A DNA stretch of 64,000 nucleotides from Collimonas silvisoli (GCF_018305005.1 NZ_JAGQEG010000002.1:1-64000), one strand, 5' to 3'. Numbered from the stretch's first letter, positions 8,658 through 18,301 are shown. A program made the numbers and translations. The notes: generated from the sequence alone by a model not told the origin.

Positions 8658-9628
8658 CAGCTAAATCCGTTTTTAGTAAGTAGTGTGCCGAATCCCGCAT
8701 CCGAGGTAACAGGTAGCGCAGCCTCCGGTTCCACAGCAGGCTTGGCGTCAGGGACTGCCGGCTCCAGAACAGGCAATTCAGGTGGCAGTGTGGTTGCCGG
8801 TTTCGGAGCCGGCAACTCCGGTGCTGGCGTTGCAGCTGCTGGGGCGGGCATCGCGGCGGCGGCTTGCTCGCGCTGCGTCAACGCTACCACGGCCTTTTCA
8901 CATTCTTCTTCGCTATCGCACGGAATCACGAAGGTTTTGCCCTCCCACCAGCCGCGCAGCACATAAACGCCGTTCTCGGCCTTCCTGCCTTTGCCTTCGT
9001 TCAGCATCTCTTGATATTGCGGATGGGCAGGGGGAAACGTCATGATCCCATAGCCCAGCTGGCGGCCGCGATGCCACTCGCCGCTATAGGTCGAGCCGTC
9101 GGCAAAGCTGGCCTTGCCCTCGCCTTCCGGCAGGGAGTCGATAAACATGCCGTCAAAGCGATTGCCCGGTTCCTCGACGCCGGTGGTGTGGCCGCGTATT
9201 TTTCCCTGCTCCATGTTGCCGGTCAGTTCTGCTACCTGCTTGTTGTTGCTCAACCAGCGCACCGTTCCCGGGCCTTGCGCCAGATCCTTGTCGCAGCGCC
9301 CGCTCCAACGCACTGTAATGTCATTGGCAATCGGTTCCGGGCTCCAGATCTTACAGCCGTTGCTGGTATCCGCTGCCCAGTGCCTGGGCGCTTCGGTGGC
9401 GCCACCGCTCGTCGGATTGTTCAGGGTAGCCGCGCCGACAACAGCGGGAGTGTTGACGGCCGCTGCCGGTTCGATTGCGGATAGGAATACGCTTGTCAGG
9501 AAAAGGCTCTGTATCAAACTCAGACTCAGACTCAACCTCAAACGAAGTCGATAGCCGATTGCCTCGCCGTTAGCCGAGCCGTCACGCCAATCACTTGTGT
9601 CTTCCGAACCCCTGATTATTATGTTCAT
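8657..9628 (-). CDS. MORN-repeat-containing exported protein
   Basis: 323 aa. The N-terminus carries a strange run of alternating residues (RLRLRL then SLSLSL) leading into a hydrophobic signal segment ending about residue 57 (EPAAAV). The central part has MORN-type repeats, e.g. GPGTVRWLSNN, NRFDGMFIDSLPEGEGKASF and STYSGEWHRGRQLGYGIMTF. The last 80 residues are rich in Ala/Pro/Glu and look disordered. MORN repeats usually mediate membrane or protein contact. The start is uncertain, as no Shine-Dalgarno is visible. Confidence 0.65.
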   Translation of the reverse strand: MNIIIRGSEDTSDWRDGSANGEAIGYRLRLRLSLSLSLIQSLFLTSVFLSAIEPAAAVNTPAVVGAATLNNPTSGGATEAPRHWAADTSNGCKIWSPEPIANDITVRWSGRCDKDLAQGPGTVRWLSNNKQVAELTGNMEQGKIRGHTTGVEEPGNRFDGMFIDSLPEGEGKASFADGSTYSGEWHRGRQLGYGIMTFPPAHPQYQEMLNEGKGRKAENGVYVLRGWWEGKTFVIPCDSEEECEKAVVALTQREQAAAAMPAPAAATPAPELPAPKPATTLPPELPVLEPAVPDAKPAVEPEAALPVTSDAGFGTLLTKNGFS

Positions 9629-9749
9629 TGGTGGCTATCGATAGTTGAGAAGCGTTGAACAACTCTCCTTGATACCGTTCTTGCGAACATTGAAAACAAG
9701 CCCATGATCCAGCCGATATGCAGTCGGTAAGCAAGCGTATCAAAACAAT

Positions 9750-10076
9750 TTACAACGTTACAGGTACGCCACCCTGGGCGCTGACCATCGCCGCCAATGC
9801 CGTAAAAAACTCTGAACCGTCACGCGTATTGAGCCAGATACCGCCCTTTTGTTTGTAGTGGAAACCGCCGGATTTGGCGGCAATCCACAATTCCTGCATC
9901 GGCGCCTGGCTGTTGACGATAATCTTGCTGCCGTTGTCGATAAACTCGATTTCCAGCACATTGCCGCTACGCTTGCACTCTACGTCCAGATCGGTGCTCT
10001 CCGCTGCCTGCTCCAACGCCGCCTCGATCTTGCCCAGCGCAGCTTCCGCTGCGGCCAGGAATTCTGATTCCGTCAT
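9750..10076 (-). CDS. cyaY: Iron donor / frataxin homologue CyaY
   Basis: 108-aa frataxin fold protein that binds iron and regulates IscS-dependent Fe-S cluster assembly. Acidic helix 1 (ESEFLAAAEAALGKIEAALE), then beta strands with VLEIEFIDNGSKIIVNSQ, the frataxin signature PMQELWIAAKSGGFHY and WLNTRDGSEFF. Start set at the ATG at 10076, which has GGAG seven bases upstream; a TTG four codons earlier is rejected. It diverges from the lipoprotein/lysA pair, the usual arrangement. Confidence 0.95.
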   Translation of the reverse strand: MTESEFLAAAEAALGKIEAALEQAAESTDLDVECKRSGNVLEIEFIDNGSKIIVNSQAPMQELWIAAKSGGFHYKQKGGIWLNTRDGSEFFTALAAMVSAQGGVPVTL

Positions 10077-10117
10077 GCTACACTCCAATCCGTTTCGTTA
10101 AACTGTGATTCTAATCC

Positions 10118-10348
10118 GTGAAGCCCATTTTTGATTTGTCGCGTATTGCCATGATCCCGGTCACGCTCAGCCTGGCGGCATGCGGCCAAAAAGGCCCGCT
10201 GTTCATGCCGGCCAAGCTACCGCCGCCTATCGTCAGAACCGCGCCGGCGCCGGCCAAGCCAAATGTTGCTCCGGCGACACCTGATGGCGCCGCTGCTCCG
10301 GCACAGCCGGCAACCGTAGACATTCCAACAACACCCGCTACCAAATAA
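10118..10348 (+). CDS. lptM: Small lipoprotein of the YifL/LptM type
   Basis: 76 aa with a lipobox LSLAAC followed by GQKGPL, the hallmark of the LptM/YifL family, which assists LptD maturation in E. coli. The tail is Pro/Ala-rich and low-complexity. The start is either GTG at 10118 or ATG at 10151; neither has a clear Shine-Dalgarno, and the ATG gives a very short signal peptide. It ends 9 bp before lysA and is likely co-transcribed with it. Confidence 0.8.
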   Translation: MKPIFDLSRIAMIPVTLSLAACGQKGPLFMPAKLPPPIVRTAPAPAKPNVAPATPDGAAAPAQPATVDIPTTPATK

Positions 10349-10357
10349 GCTGCCCCT

Positions 10358-11644
10358 ATGTCGTATTTTTCATACAAGAATGGCGTCCTGCACGCTGAAA
10401 ACGTCGCGTTAACCGCTATTTCGCAACAATTCGGCAGCCCTACTTACGTCTATTCCAAAGCCGCATTGGTCGCCAATTTTTCAGCTTACGCCAATGCCTG
10501 CAAACAACACAGCCCTGAGCCGGATGGCACGCTGATCTGTTATTCGGTCAAATCCAACTCCAATCTGGCGGTGCTGCAATTGCTGAACCAGCTTGGCTCC
10601 GGTTTCGATATCGTCTCGGGTGGCGAATTATTACGTGTAATCGCCGCCGGCGGCGATCCCGCCAAAGTAATTTTTTCCGGCGTCGGCAAATCGCGCGAGG
10701 AAATGCGCCTGGCCTTGTCGCACGACATTCTTTGCTTCAACGTTGAATCGATTCCGGAACTGCATCGCCTGAATGACGTTGCCGGCAGCATGGGCAAACG
10801 CGCGGCCATCTCGTTGCGCGTCAATCCCAACGTCGACGCCAAGACCCATCCTTACATCTCGACCGGCCTCAAGGAAAACAAATTCGGCGTGGCTTATGAC
10901 GAAGCGCTGTCTTGCTACCGTACCGCTGCCGCGCTGCCGCATATCGATGTAGCCGGGATCGATTGCCATATCGGTTCGCAGCTGCTGGATGACGCGCCCA
11001 TGCTGGAAGCATTGGACAAGCTGATTGAGCTGGTCGACCAGCTGGCCAGCGAAGGCATCGAGTTGCACCACCTGGATATCGGCGGCGGCATCGGCATTAC
11101 TTATGACGATGAGCAGCCGGTCGCGATTGGCGACTACCTGGGCCGCTTGTTTGCCCGCATCAATGCCTGGCGCCAGGAAAAATATCAGGGCGTACCGATC
11201 AAGGTGATGTTTGAACCCGGCCGTTCGATTGTCGGCAATGCCGGCGTTCTGTTGACCGAGATTCAGTATCTGAAGCATTCGGAAGCCAAGAATTTTGCGG
11301 TGGTCGATGCCGCCATGAATGACTTGATGCGGCCGGCATTGTATGAAGCCTGGCATGAGGTGAAGACCGTCAACCAGCGCAGCACAGCCGCGCAAACCTA
11401 TGACGTGGTCGGCCCGGTATGCGAATCAGGCGACTGGCTGGCGCGTTCCCGTTCGCTGGCGGTCGAAGCCGGCGATTTGCTGGCGCTGATGTCGGCCGGC
11501 GCTTACGGCATGACGATGTCTTCCAATTACAACACGCGCGGCCGCGCGGCCGAAGTGATGGTGGACGGTGCGCAGGTGCATCTGATCCGGCAGCGCGAGA
11601 ATCCGGCTGATCTCTTCGCTCTGGAATCGCTCATATCGCCTTGA
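10358..11644 (+). CDS. lysA: Diaminopimelate decarboxylase
   Basis: 428 aa, PLP-dependent fold-III enzyme converting meso-diaminopimelate to L-lysine. The PLP lysine sits in YSVKSNSN (about residue 65), the glycine loop in [10 protein letters not shown] (about 240), and the second-subunit active-site cysteine in VCESGDWLA (about 355), followed by [15 protein letters not shown]. Length and motifs are complete. Directly behind the small lipoprotein gene; no lysR regulator is adjacent. Confidence 0.97.
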   Translation: MSYFSYKNGVLHAENVALTAISQQFGSPTYVYSKAALVANFSAYANACKQHSPEPDGTLICYSVKSNSNLAVLQLLNQLGSGFDIVSGGELLRVIAAGGDPAKVIFSGVGKSREEMRLALSHDILCFNVESIPELHRLNDVAGSMGKRAAISLRVNPNVDAKTHPYISTGLKENKFGVAYDEALSCYRTAAALPHIDVAGIDCHIGSQLLDDAPMLEALDKLIELVDQLASEGIELHHLDIGGGIGITYDDEQPVAIGDYLGRLFARINAWRQEKYQGVPIKVMFEPGRSIVGNAGVLLTEIQYLKHSEAKNFAVVDAAMNDLMRPALYEAWHEVKTVNQRSTAAQTYDVVGPVCESGDWLARSRSLAVEAGDLLALMSAGAYGMTMSSNYNTRGRAAEVMVDGAQVHLIRQRENPADLFALESLISP

Positions 11645-11651
11645 GCTAAAG

Positions 11652-12434
11652 ATGAACAGGAAGACCATGCGACGGCTCTTGCCCACTGCCGTATTTTCCT
11701 GTTTACTGATCCAGGCGGCGCATGCCAACCATCCACTGGTGACCGATGATACGAGCACTCAGGACAAAGGCAACCATCAGCTTGAACTGAACACCGACTG
11801 GCTGCGCCAGAACGACGTGCACACGCATGTCGCCAACTTTACCTACAGCTACGGTTTGCTGAAAAATCTCGATATCTATGTCAATCCGCCGGCAACGCTG
11901 TCGCAGCCGTCGGGCATCAACGATATTGCATTGGGGGTGAAGTGGCGGCTGCTGGAACACAATGACTTTAGCCTCGGCGTGAAACCTGAGATAACGTTTC
12001 CGAGCGGAGATCCCAACCGCGGCCTGGGACATGGCACCGCCAGCATGTCGCTGACACTGATCAGCAGCTATCAAAGCGGCGACTGGGCTTTCAGCGGCAA
12101 CCTGGCCGCGTATTACAACCGGTATCGCCTGGCTAGCGATCAGCAAGCCAACCGCACCGTGCAGTGGCGTTTATCGGCCTATGCCTTGTACGAGCTTAAT
12201 CCCAAGTGGAGCCTGGTCCTGGACGGCGGCATCCTGAATAATACCGAACGCGCCAGTGATACCAGCGGCGACATGCACTCGAGCAGCAATCCCGGCTACA
12301 TCCTGACCGGCACCGTCTATTCGCCGACGCCGAATCTCGACCTCGACCTGGGGCTGAAATTCGGTATCGGCTGCGGCCCTTGCGCGGCCCAGACCCATCG
12401 TCAGGTTGGGGTCGGAGTTACCTGGCGCTTCTGA
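11652..12434 (+). CDS. Outer-membrane beta-barrel protein, phenol MetA-pathway-like
   Basis: 260 aa with a signal peptide ending AAHA-N (about residue 25). The mature protein starts HPLVTDDTSTQDKG and continues with alternating amphipathic strands (ANFTYSYGLLKNLDIYVNPP, INDIALGVKWRLL), ending in an outer-membrane-type WRF C-terminus. This resembles the MetA-pathway/transporter-like barrel family. The substrate is unknown. It starts 7 bp after lysA and its last 34 bp overlap the 3' end of the convergent msrQ gene. Confidence 0.7.
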   Translation: MNRKTMRRLLPTAVFSCLLIQAAHANHPLVTDDTSTQDKGNHQLELNTDWLRQNDVHTHVANFTYSYGLLKNLDIYVNPPATLSQPSGINDIALGVKWRLLEHNDFSLGVKPEITFPSGDPNRGLGHGTASMSLTLISSYQSGDWAFSGNLAAYYNRYRLASDQQANRTVQWRLSAYALYELNPKWSLVLDGGILNNTERASDTSGDMHSSSNPGYILTGTVYSPTPNLDLDLGLKFGIGCGPCAAQTHRQVGVGVTWRF

Positions 12435-13069
12435 ACGGCAGCACGCGATTTGGCAGCGCCATCGCCGCGATTGCACCAGGCAAACCAGACTCGCACCAGC
12501 AATAGCGCAGCGACGATCGCTCCAAACAGAATCGGCTTTTCAAAATTATGCTTGCCGGCGCGCATCCACCAGAAATGCAAGATTCCCAGCATCGCAATCA
12601 GATACAAGCTGCGATGCAGCCATTGCCAGCGCTTGCCGCCCAGGCGGCGGATCATGCCGTTGGTGCTGGTCAGCGCCAACGGCAACAGCAAGACGAAAGC
12701 GATGAAGCCGACTGTGATGAAAGGGCGTTTGACGACATCCTTGAGCATCTCGCTTATATCGAAGAAATGATCGAACCAGAGGAATGTCGTGAAATGCAGG
12801 CTGGCGTAAAAGAAGGCGAACAAACCCAGCATGCGCCGCAATTTGATGAGCCAGTTCCAGTTGCTGACGCGCCGCAACGGCGTTACCGCCAAAGTAATGC
12901 AGAGAAAATAAAGAGTCCAGTCGCCGCTACTGCGCGTGATGAATTCGATAGGGTTGGCACCCAGGCGATCGGTAAATCCGAACAGCAGCAGCCGTGCAGC
13001 CGGCACCAATGCCAGTACAAACAGAATGATTTTAAGGAACTTGAATTGCTTGGGCGTTGGATTAAACAT
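12401..13069 (-). CDS. msrQ: Heme-binding membrane subunit MsrQ of the periplasmic methionine sulfoxide reductase
   Basis: 222-aa integral membrane b-type cytochrome (YedZ family, about six helices) that feeds electrons to MsrP for repair of oxidised periplasmic methionines. Ferric-reductase-like motifs are visible: LRRMLGLFAFFYASLH and WLHRSLYLIAMLGILHFWW with candidate heme histidines. Start set at ATG 13069 (GGAG upstream); the longer upstream frame runs into the end of msrP and has no membrane protein character. It lies 17 bp behind msrP. Confidence 0.93.
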   Translation of the reverse strand: MFNPTPKQFKFLKIILFVLALVPAARLLLFGFTDRLGANPIEFITRSSGDWTLYFLCITLAVTPLRRVSNWNWLIKLRRMLGLFAFFYASLHFTTFLWFDHFFDISEMLKDVVKRPFITVGFIAFVLLLPLALTSTNGMIRRLGGKRWQWLHRSLYLIAMLGILHFWWMRAGKHNFEKPILFGAIVAALLLVRVWFAWCNRGDGAAKSRAAVQKRQVTPTPT

Positions 13070-13086
13070 GCCGGGCGCTCCAGATT

Positions 13087-14067
13087 CTAGAAATACTTTT
13101 TCAAGTCCATGCCTGCATACAACGAGGCAACCTCGTTGTAGCCGTTGAACATCAAGGTCTTGCGCTTCTTGGTGAAGAAGCCGTCTTCGCCGATGCGGCG
13201 CTCGGTCGCTTGCGACCAGCGCGGATGATCGACATCCGGATTCACATTGGAATAAAAACCGTACTCGCGTGCTGCTGCGATATTCCATGCCGTTTGCGGC
13301 TGATCTTTGAGGAAACGAATTTTGACAATCGACTTGGCGGACTTAAACCCATATTTCCAAGGCAGCACCATGCGCACCGGTGCTCCGCTTTGATTCGGCA
13401 ACACCTGGCCATACATGCCCACGCTCAGCAGGGCCAGCGGATGCATGGCTTCATCCATGCGCAAGCCTTCGACATACGGCCATTCCAGCACCGGAGCACG
13501 CAAACCCGGCATCTGGCGGTTATCGGCCAGGGTCGTGAATTCAAGGTACTTGGCGCTGCCGGTCGGTTCCACTTTCTTGATCAGCGCAGACAAGGAATAG
13601 CCGATCCACGGAATCACCATTGACCAGCCCTCGACACAACGCAGGCGGTAGATACGCTCTTCCAGAGGCGCCAGCTTCAGCAAGCTGTCGATATCCAGGG
13701 TCATCGGTTTCTTGACTTCGCCTTCAATCGCTACCGTCCAGGGCCGCGTTTTGAGGCTGCCGGCATTTTCGGCAGGATAGGATTTCTCGGTGCCGAACTC
13801 GTAGAAATTGTTGTAGGTGGTGGCGTCTTTGTAGGGGGTGGCCTTGTCCATCACGACATAGGCCGGATTGGCCTTGGCGGCCAGTTTCTGGGCGCCGCTG
13901 GCCTGGGCCCAGGCATCACTCGTCGACAGCTCCAGCAAGCCACCCGCGCCTGCCGCCCCCACGGCAATTTGCCGCATAAAGCTGCGGCGCGATTCAAATA
14001 CTTCGCGTGGCGTAATTTCAGAGGGAAACGGCAGATCGATTCCGTTGGGGCGACGATAGAGCGGCAT
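13087..14067 (-). CDS. msrP: Periplasmic methionine sulfoxide reductase, molybdopterin subunit MsrP
   Basis: 326 aa. Twin-arginine signal [19 protein letters not shown], so it is exported folded with its Mo cofactor. The oxidoreductase core includes [14 protein letters not shown], whose Cys (about 143) is the Mo ligand, and [19 protein letters not shown]. The ATG at 14067 is preferred over the ATG two codons upstream because GGAG sits six bases before it and directly abuts the other. Forms an operon with msrQ. Confidence 0.95.
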   Translation of the reverse strand: MPLYRRPNGIDLPFPSEITPREVFESRRSFMRQIAVGAAGAGGLLELSTSDAWAQASGAQKLAAKANPAYVVMDKATPYKDATTYNNFYEFGTEKSYPAENAGSLKTRPWTVAIEGEVKKPMTLDIDSLLKLAPLEERIYRLRCVEGWSMVIPWIGYSLSALIKKVEPTGSAKYLEFTTLADNRQMPGLRAPVLEWPYVEGLRMDEAMHPLALLSVGMYGQVLPNQSGAPVRMVLPWKYGFKSAKSIVKIRFLKDQPQTAWNIAAAREYGFYSNVNPDVDHPRWSQATERRIGEDGFFTKKRKTLMFNGYNEVASLYAGMDLKKYF

Positions 14068-14152
14068 GTGCATCTCCGGTTAGGTTGATCAAGCTTAGTC
14101 AAGCGAGTTGACGATTCCTTACAGGAGCGAAAACAAAATCGGCCGAATTGAC

Positions 14153-14815
14153 TTATCCGGCGGCGATATTGATATGTTCGTGCAATTCCGCCAAACGGGA
14201 AATCACGGTGGCCTGCTTCGGCAGTTTCGTTTCGACTTGCTCTGGCTGCAATGCGAACACCTGCATGCCGGCCGCCACGCCTGCTTGCACCCCAGGCAGG
14301 CTATCTTCAACCACCGCGCAGCGGCAAGGTTCGAAGCCCATTTGCGCGGCGGCGTGCAAAAACAGATCCGGCGCCGGCTTCCAGGAGCCGATCTCGTAGG
14401 CGCTAAAGATGCGGCCTTCGAAATACGGCAGCAAGCCGGTCACGCCGAGTGACAATTCGATCTGCTTTAAAGGCCCGTTGGAGGCCATGCAAAACGGCAC
14501 TTTGAGCGATTTAACCAGTTCAAGAGCGCCTTCGATCGGTTGCAAACACTGATGCAAGGCCAGTGCAATCCGCTCGCGCAGCACTTTGGTGAAATCTGCC
14601 GGCAAGGGCTTGCCGCGCATTTGTTCGAGCTCGATCACGCAATCCGCCATCCTGCCGCCTTTGAAGCGGGCCAGAGCGACCTCGGCCGACAGCTGCGTGC
14701 CTAACTCGGCCAGATAGGCCACCAGCACATCGGTGGCGACGGTTTCGCTGTCAACCAGCGTGCCATCGCAATCAAAAATAACCAAATCTACAGGCGAAGT
14801 TTCCGGTTTTGCCAT
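14153..14815 (-). CDS. HAD-superfamily phosphatase (subfamily IA, phosphoglycolate-phosphatase-like)
   Basis: 220 aa. Motif I is FDCDGTLVDSE (nucleophile Asp15, acid/base Asp17), motif II is CMASNGP, motif III Lys is in GSWKPAPDLF, and motif IV is VVEDSLPGVQAG. Likely hydrolyses a small sugar phosphate; the substrate cannot be told. The start at 14815 leaves a 4-bp gap after ccsA; the alternative ATG at 14833 would overlap ccsA by 14 bp. Confidence 0.88.
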   Translation of the reverse strand: MAKPETSPVDLVIFDCDGTLVDSETVATDVLVAYLAELGTQLSAEVALARFKGGRMADCVIELEQMRGKPLPADFTKVLRERIALALHQCLQPIEGALELVKSLKVPFCMASNGPLKQIELSLGVTGLLPYFEGRIFSAYEIGSWKPAPDLFLHAAAQMGFEPCRCAVVEDSLPGVQAGVAAGMQVFALQPEQVETKLPKQATVISRLAELHEHINIAAG

Positions 14816-14819
14816 CGGA

Positions 14820-15965
14820 TCACAGCTCCCCATACGAGTGCAGGCCGGAAAGGAACATGTTCACGCCAAGGAAGGCAAAAGTCGTCACCAGCAAACCGAT
14901 CAGCGCCCACCATGCCGCAACCTGGCCGCGCAAACCTTTCATCAGACGCATGTGCAGCCACGCTGCGTAATTGAGCCAGACGATCAGCGCCCAGGTTTCC
15001 TTCGGATCCCACGACCAGTAGCCGCCCCAGGCTTCGGCAGCCCACAGCGCGCCGAGAATGGTGGCGATGGTGAAGAAGGTGAAGCCAACCGCAATTGCCT
15101 TGTACATCACATCGTCCAGCACTTCCAGCGTCGGCAGGCGATCAACCAGGTGGCCATGCGATTTCAACAGATACGCCAGCGCCACCATCGCCGACAGGGC
15201 AAACGTGCCGTAACCGATGAAATTGGCCGGCACATGGATCTTCATCCACCAGCTTTGCAGCGCCGGCACCAGCGGCTGGATCTCTGCGGCGTCGCGCGAC
15301 ACCATGTACCACAGCAGGAAGCCGACGGCGGCGGAAATCACCAGCAACACGAAAGCGCCGAGCTGACGGGTACGGTAGTGATGTTCGTAGTACAGGTAAA
15401 ACAGGGCGGTAATCAGGCTGAACAGAATAAACACTTCATACAGATTGGAAATCGGGATATGACCGATATCGGCGCCGATCAGGTAGGACTCATACCAGCG
15501 CACCAGCATGCCGGTGAAACCCATCACCACCGCAGCCCAGCACAGCTTGGAACCTATCGATGCGCCAAAATCGGAGCGCGTGATCAAGCCGCCCCAGAAG
15601 AACATGGTCGACAGAAAAAACAGCGTGCTCATCCACAGAATCGCTGACTGGCTGGAGAGCATGTATTTCAGGAAAAACTTCTGGTTGGCCATGTCCAGCA
15701 CGCCGCCATACATGGCGATGGCCGACAACGACAGCACCGCCAGCAAAGCCATCAGCCAGCGCACCGATTTCCAGTGCCAGCCGAGCCAGGAAAATGTCGG
15801 AGCGGCCAGCAGCAGCACGCCTTTTTCGTAGTAGTCCATATGGCTACCGTAGCGATTCAGGGCGAACAGTGAAGCTGCCACCAGCGCGACGGCAAACAGC
15901 CAATCGATCACGGACAGGCGCTTGATAAAGCTGCCGGGCGGGGTATACGTTTGTGTCAGGTCCAT
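14820..15965 (-). CDS. ccsA: Cytochrome c maturation protein CcsA (System II heme channel)
   Basis: 381-aa polytopic membrane protein that, with ResB, exports heme and ligates it to apocytochrome c. The tryptophan-rich heme loop is WGGYWSWDPKETW (about residues 312-324), followed by HMRLM; further His ligands lie in flanking loops. Databases also name it CcsB. ATG at 15965 is chosen because GGAG lies six bases upstream; two upstream ATGs are too close to it. It follows resB across a 92-bp gap with two hairpins. Confidence 0.94.
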   Translation of the reverse strand: MDLTQTYTPPGSFIKRLSVIDWLFAVALVAASLFALNRYGSHMDYYEKGVLLLAAPTFSWLGWHWKSVRWLMALLAVLSLSAIAMYGGVLDMANQKFFLKYMLSSQSAILWMSTLFFLSTMFFWGGLITRSDFGASIGSKLCWAAVVMGFTGMLVRWYESYLIGADIGHIPISNLYEVFILFSLITALFYLYYEHHYRTRQLGAFVLLVISAAVGFLLWYMVSRDAAEIQPLVPALQSWWMKIHVPANFIGYGTFALSAMVALAYLLKSHGHLVDRLPTLEVLDDVMYKAIAVGFTFFTIATILGALWAAEAWGGYWSWDPKETWALIVWLNYAAWLHMRLMKGLRGQVAAWWALIGLLVTTFAFLGVNMFLSGLHSYGEL

Positions 15966-15979
15966 CATTTTCTCCATAT

Positions 15980-16050
15980 CGTTCCGCTACTGCGCCGAAG
16001 GCGCAACGGAACGCTTATCTTGCCTGCCTTGCCCCGCACCTCTGCGGGGC
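15980..16050. repeat. Two adjacent hairpins between resB and ccsA
   Basis: The first has arms CGTTCCG...CGGAACG with an inner TGCGCC-gaa-GGCGCA stem (15980-16013). The second is a perfect GCCCCGCA-cctc-TGCGGGGC stem (16031-16050). Neither has a T-run on the minus strand, so they look like mRNA-stabilising or processing structures, not terminators. Confidence 0.6.
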
Positions 16051-16057
16051 CAACAGC

Positions 16058-18229
16058 CTATGCTTCCGACTGCTTTAATTGTGTTTTCAACACTTCGAAT
16101 TCTTTTTCAAAATCCAGCGTCTTGCGCTGCGAACTCATCGCCATCAATGCATACGACTGCCCTGCCGCATTCTGGTCCGGACGAATCCACACCCACAACC
16201 TGCGTTCACGCACATACAGCATCGAGAACACGCCCAGCACCAACAGCAGGCAGCCCAGATACACCACTTTTTTGCCTGGCGAGCGGGTGACCTGGAACAC
16301 CGATGCCTTGATCTCGTCAAAACCGGTCATTTGCAGATATACAGGCGCATTATAGAAGCTTGCGTCAGACAGCGCATTGGTGCTCAATTGCAAGAAGCGG
16401 GCGCGCTTGTCGTCCGCCTGCAGTTCTTTCAATCCATCTTTTTCACGTGCAACTTGCCATAGATCCCACATGCTGCCGTTGAGGATCTTCATGAAAATGT
16501 CTGCCGCCTTTTCCTGCTCCTGCGGCGGCACTTGTTCCAGGAATTTGGAAATAGCCATGTATCCAGCCCCACCTGCTTGCTTGCCGTCGCCGGCGAACAA
16601 GGACAAGCCGCGTGAGGCCGATTGCTCCAGCTGGACACGCAGTGTCTCAATGCCCTCACGGCTTTCAGGAATCGCACGCTGCGCATAACGATGTGCCGCT
16701 GCCGCGCGCAATTCCGGATTCATCAGTGCGGCCCGCATGCGCATCCACTCTTGCACCGAGTCATTGTCATCGGCGGGAATGCGCAAATAGCGGAACGGCT
16801 CGTCCGGCGCGTCGCGCACCCCAGCCAGGAATACATAGGCGTCATCGACCTTGATCGATTGCATGTAATTGCTGAATTCGCGTGCCTGGCCGGTCTTGTC
16901 GCGCAATTTGTATTGCACGCTAGGGCCGACATTTTTCAAATCCTTCTTGCTGGCGCTTTTCGCCGCATTGCCAAGGTGGCTGCTCAAATCATCGCTCAAA
17001 CGCTGGTTGATGCTCTTGGATTTGGTCACGGCACGCAAATCGTCGCCCGACTGAGCCATATTTTCCACGTTAAACGGGCGGAAACCAGACCATTCAATCG
17101 TATAGTCGGTATTACCGTTACCGGCTAACGCCGGGTTGGCCAAGGGCGTCGCACCGTTGACTTCGCCAGTCACCGGGAAGCTGGTTTCGCCGGCGCCGGC
17201 CATCGGATAGGCGGTCAGCTTGAGCTTGCTGCCGCCATCCTCAAAACTCGATTGATAGACCGCGATGCCCTTGTAGATCAGGGGCTGGTTGACTTTGATG
17301 GTGGCCGGGAAAGTATGGCCGTCAGCATTGTCTCTGATCACGACCTCGCTGGCGAACAGCTTGGGCATGCCAGTGCTATAGAAATCGATAATGAATTTTT
17401 TCAGCTGGATCGTGAACGGCAAATCCTGAATCATCACGCCGTCTTTTTGCGGAATGATGGCGGTGCTGCTGGCCGAACCTTCCGGAATCAGGGTGTTGCC
17501 GCGGAAGGTAGGATTACCCAGCCCCAAGCGATGCTCCTGCGGGATTTCGGCGATGATGCCGTTGCCGTTGAACGGCGTTTTGCCATACAGCCATTGCTGC
17601 GCGCGTATCGGCAAGTCCGAGTCCAGCAAGCCGCCGATGCAGATGATCACGATTGCGCTGTGGGCAAAGATATAACCCCATTTATTGGCGGCGCCTTGCT
17701 TGGCGCTGATCAGGGTCGCATTGTCTTTCGCCACCAGCTTGGTCTTGTAGCCCTTGGCGGCTATCCGCGCTACCAGTTGCTGAGTCAGCACGGCGGGCGC
17801 CGTAGCCGAAGTCCACTCCGCCTTATGATGAAAATTGCGCAGCGATTGCTCGCGCACATGTTCGCGCCAGCTGCGCACGTCTTTCAGCATCTTCGGCGCG
17901 TTACGCGCGATGCACAAGGAGGTCGAGATCACCAGGAAGGTCATGATGAGCAGAAACCACCAGGAAGAATACACCGCGTACAAACCCAGCTTGCTGAAAA
18001 CTTCAAACCAGAACGGGCCGAATTGATTGACGTAGTTCGGCATCGGCTCGTTTTGCTTGAGCACCGTGCCGATCACCGAGGCGATAGCGATAATCGTCAG
18101 CAAGCTGATGGCAAACCGCATGGACGACACCAATTCAACCGCGTCGGCCAGCCAGCGCCGGCTGGTCTTCAGCTGTATTCCTGCCGTAGTAATCTCGTTA
18201 TCCTTGATTTCGTGCTTACTTGTGCTCAT
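16058..18229 (-). CDS. resB: ResB-like cytochrome c maturation protein
   Basis: 723 aa (System II partner of CcsA; also called CcsB in Bordetella). Three N-terminal membrane helices (around FAISLLTIIAIASVIGTVL, SSWWFLLIMTFLVIS and GYIFAHSAIVIICIGG), a large periplasmic domain, and a last helix VVYLGCLLLVLGVFSMLYV followed by the cytoplasmic tail. It holds apocytochrome and takes part in heme transfer. Start at ATG 18229; a TTG two codons upstream is less likely. It lies downstream of cytochrome c4, separated by a terminator hairpin. Confidence 0.93.
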   Translation of the reverse strand: MSTSKHEIKDNEITTAGIQLKTSRRWLADAVELVSSMRFAISLLTIIAIASVIGTVLKQNEPMPNYVNQFGPFWFEVFSKLGLYAVYSSWWFLLIMTFLVISTSLCIARNAPKMLKDVRSWREHVREQSLRNFHHKAEWTSATAPAVLTQQLVARIAAKGYKTKLVAKDNATLISAKQGAANKWGYIFAHSAIVIICIGGLLDSDLPIRAQQWLYGKTPFNGNGIIAEIPQEHRLGLGNPTFRGNTLIPEGSASSTAIIPQKDGVMIQDLPFTIQLKKFIIDFYSTGMPKLFASEVVIRDNADGHTFPATIKVNQPLIYKGIAVYQSSFEDGGSKLKLTAYPMAGAGETSFPVTGEVNGATPLANPALAGNGNTDYTIEWSGFRPFNVENMAQSGDDLRAVTKSKSINQRLSDDLSSHLGNAAKSASKKDLKNVGPSVQYKLRDKTGQAREFSNYMQSIKVDDAYVFLAGVRDAPDEPFRYLRIPADDNDSVQEWMRMRAALMNPELRAAAAHRYAQRAIPESREGIETLRVQLEQSASRGLSLFAGDGKQAGGAGYMAISKFLEQVPPQEQEKAADIFMKILNGSMWDLWQVAREKDGLKELQADDKRARFLQLSTNALSDASFYNAPVYLQMTGFDEIKASVFQVTRSPGKKVVYLGCLLLVLGVFSMLYVRERRLWVWIRPDQNAAGQSYALMAMSSQRKTLDFEKEFEVLKTQLKQSEA

Positions 18230-18252
18230 AGACAATTTATCTTTTTCAAAAG

Positions 18253-18277
18253 AAAAAGGGGTGGCCTAGGCCACCCC
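18253..18277 (-). terminator. Rho-independent terminator after cytochrome c4
   Basis: A perfect 20-nt palindrome GGGGTGGCCTAGGCCACCCC followed on the minus strand by TTTTTCTTTT. It lies between the cytochrome c4 stop (18302) and resB (start 18229) and would stop or attenuate transcription from the cytochrome gene into resB. Confidence 0.85.
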
Positions 18278-18301
18278 TGAATTCGCGAATTATTATTATT
18301 G

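Noticed and set aside
12401-13288. Longer msrQ frame starting at 13288
   Set aside because: The extra 73 residues are basic and Cys/Arg-rich, overlap msrP, and precede a normal MsrQ start with a Shine-Dalgarno.
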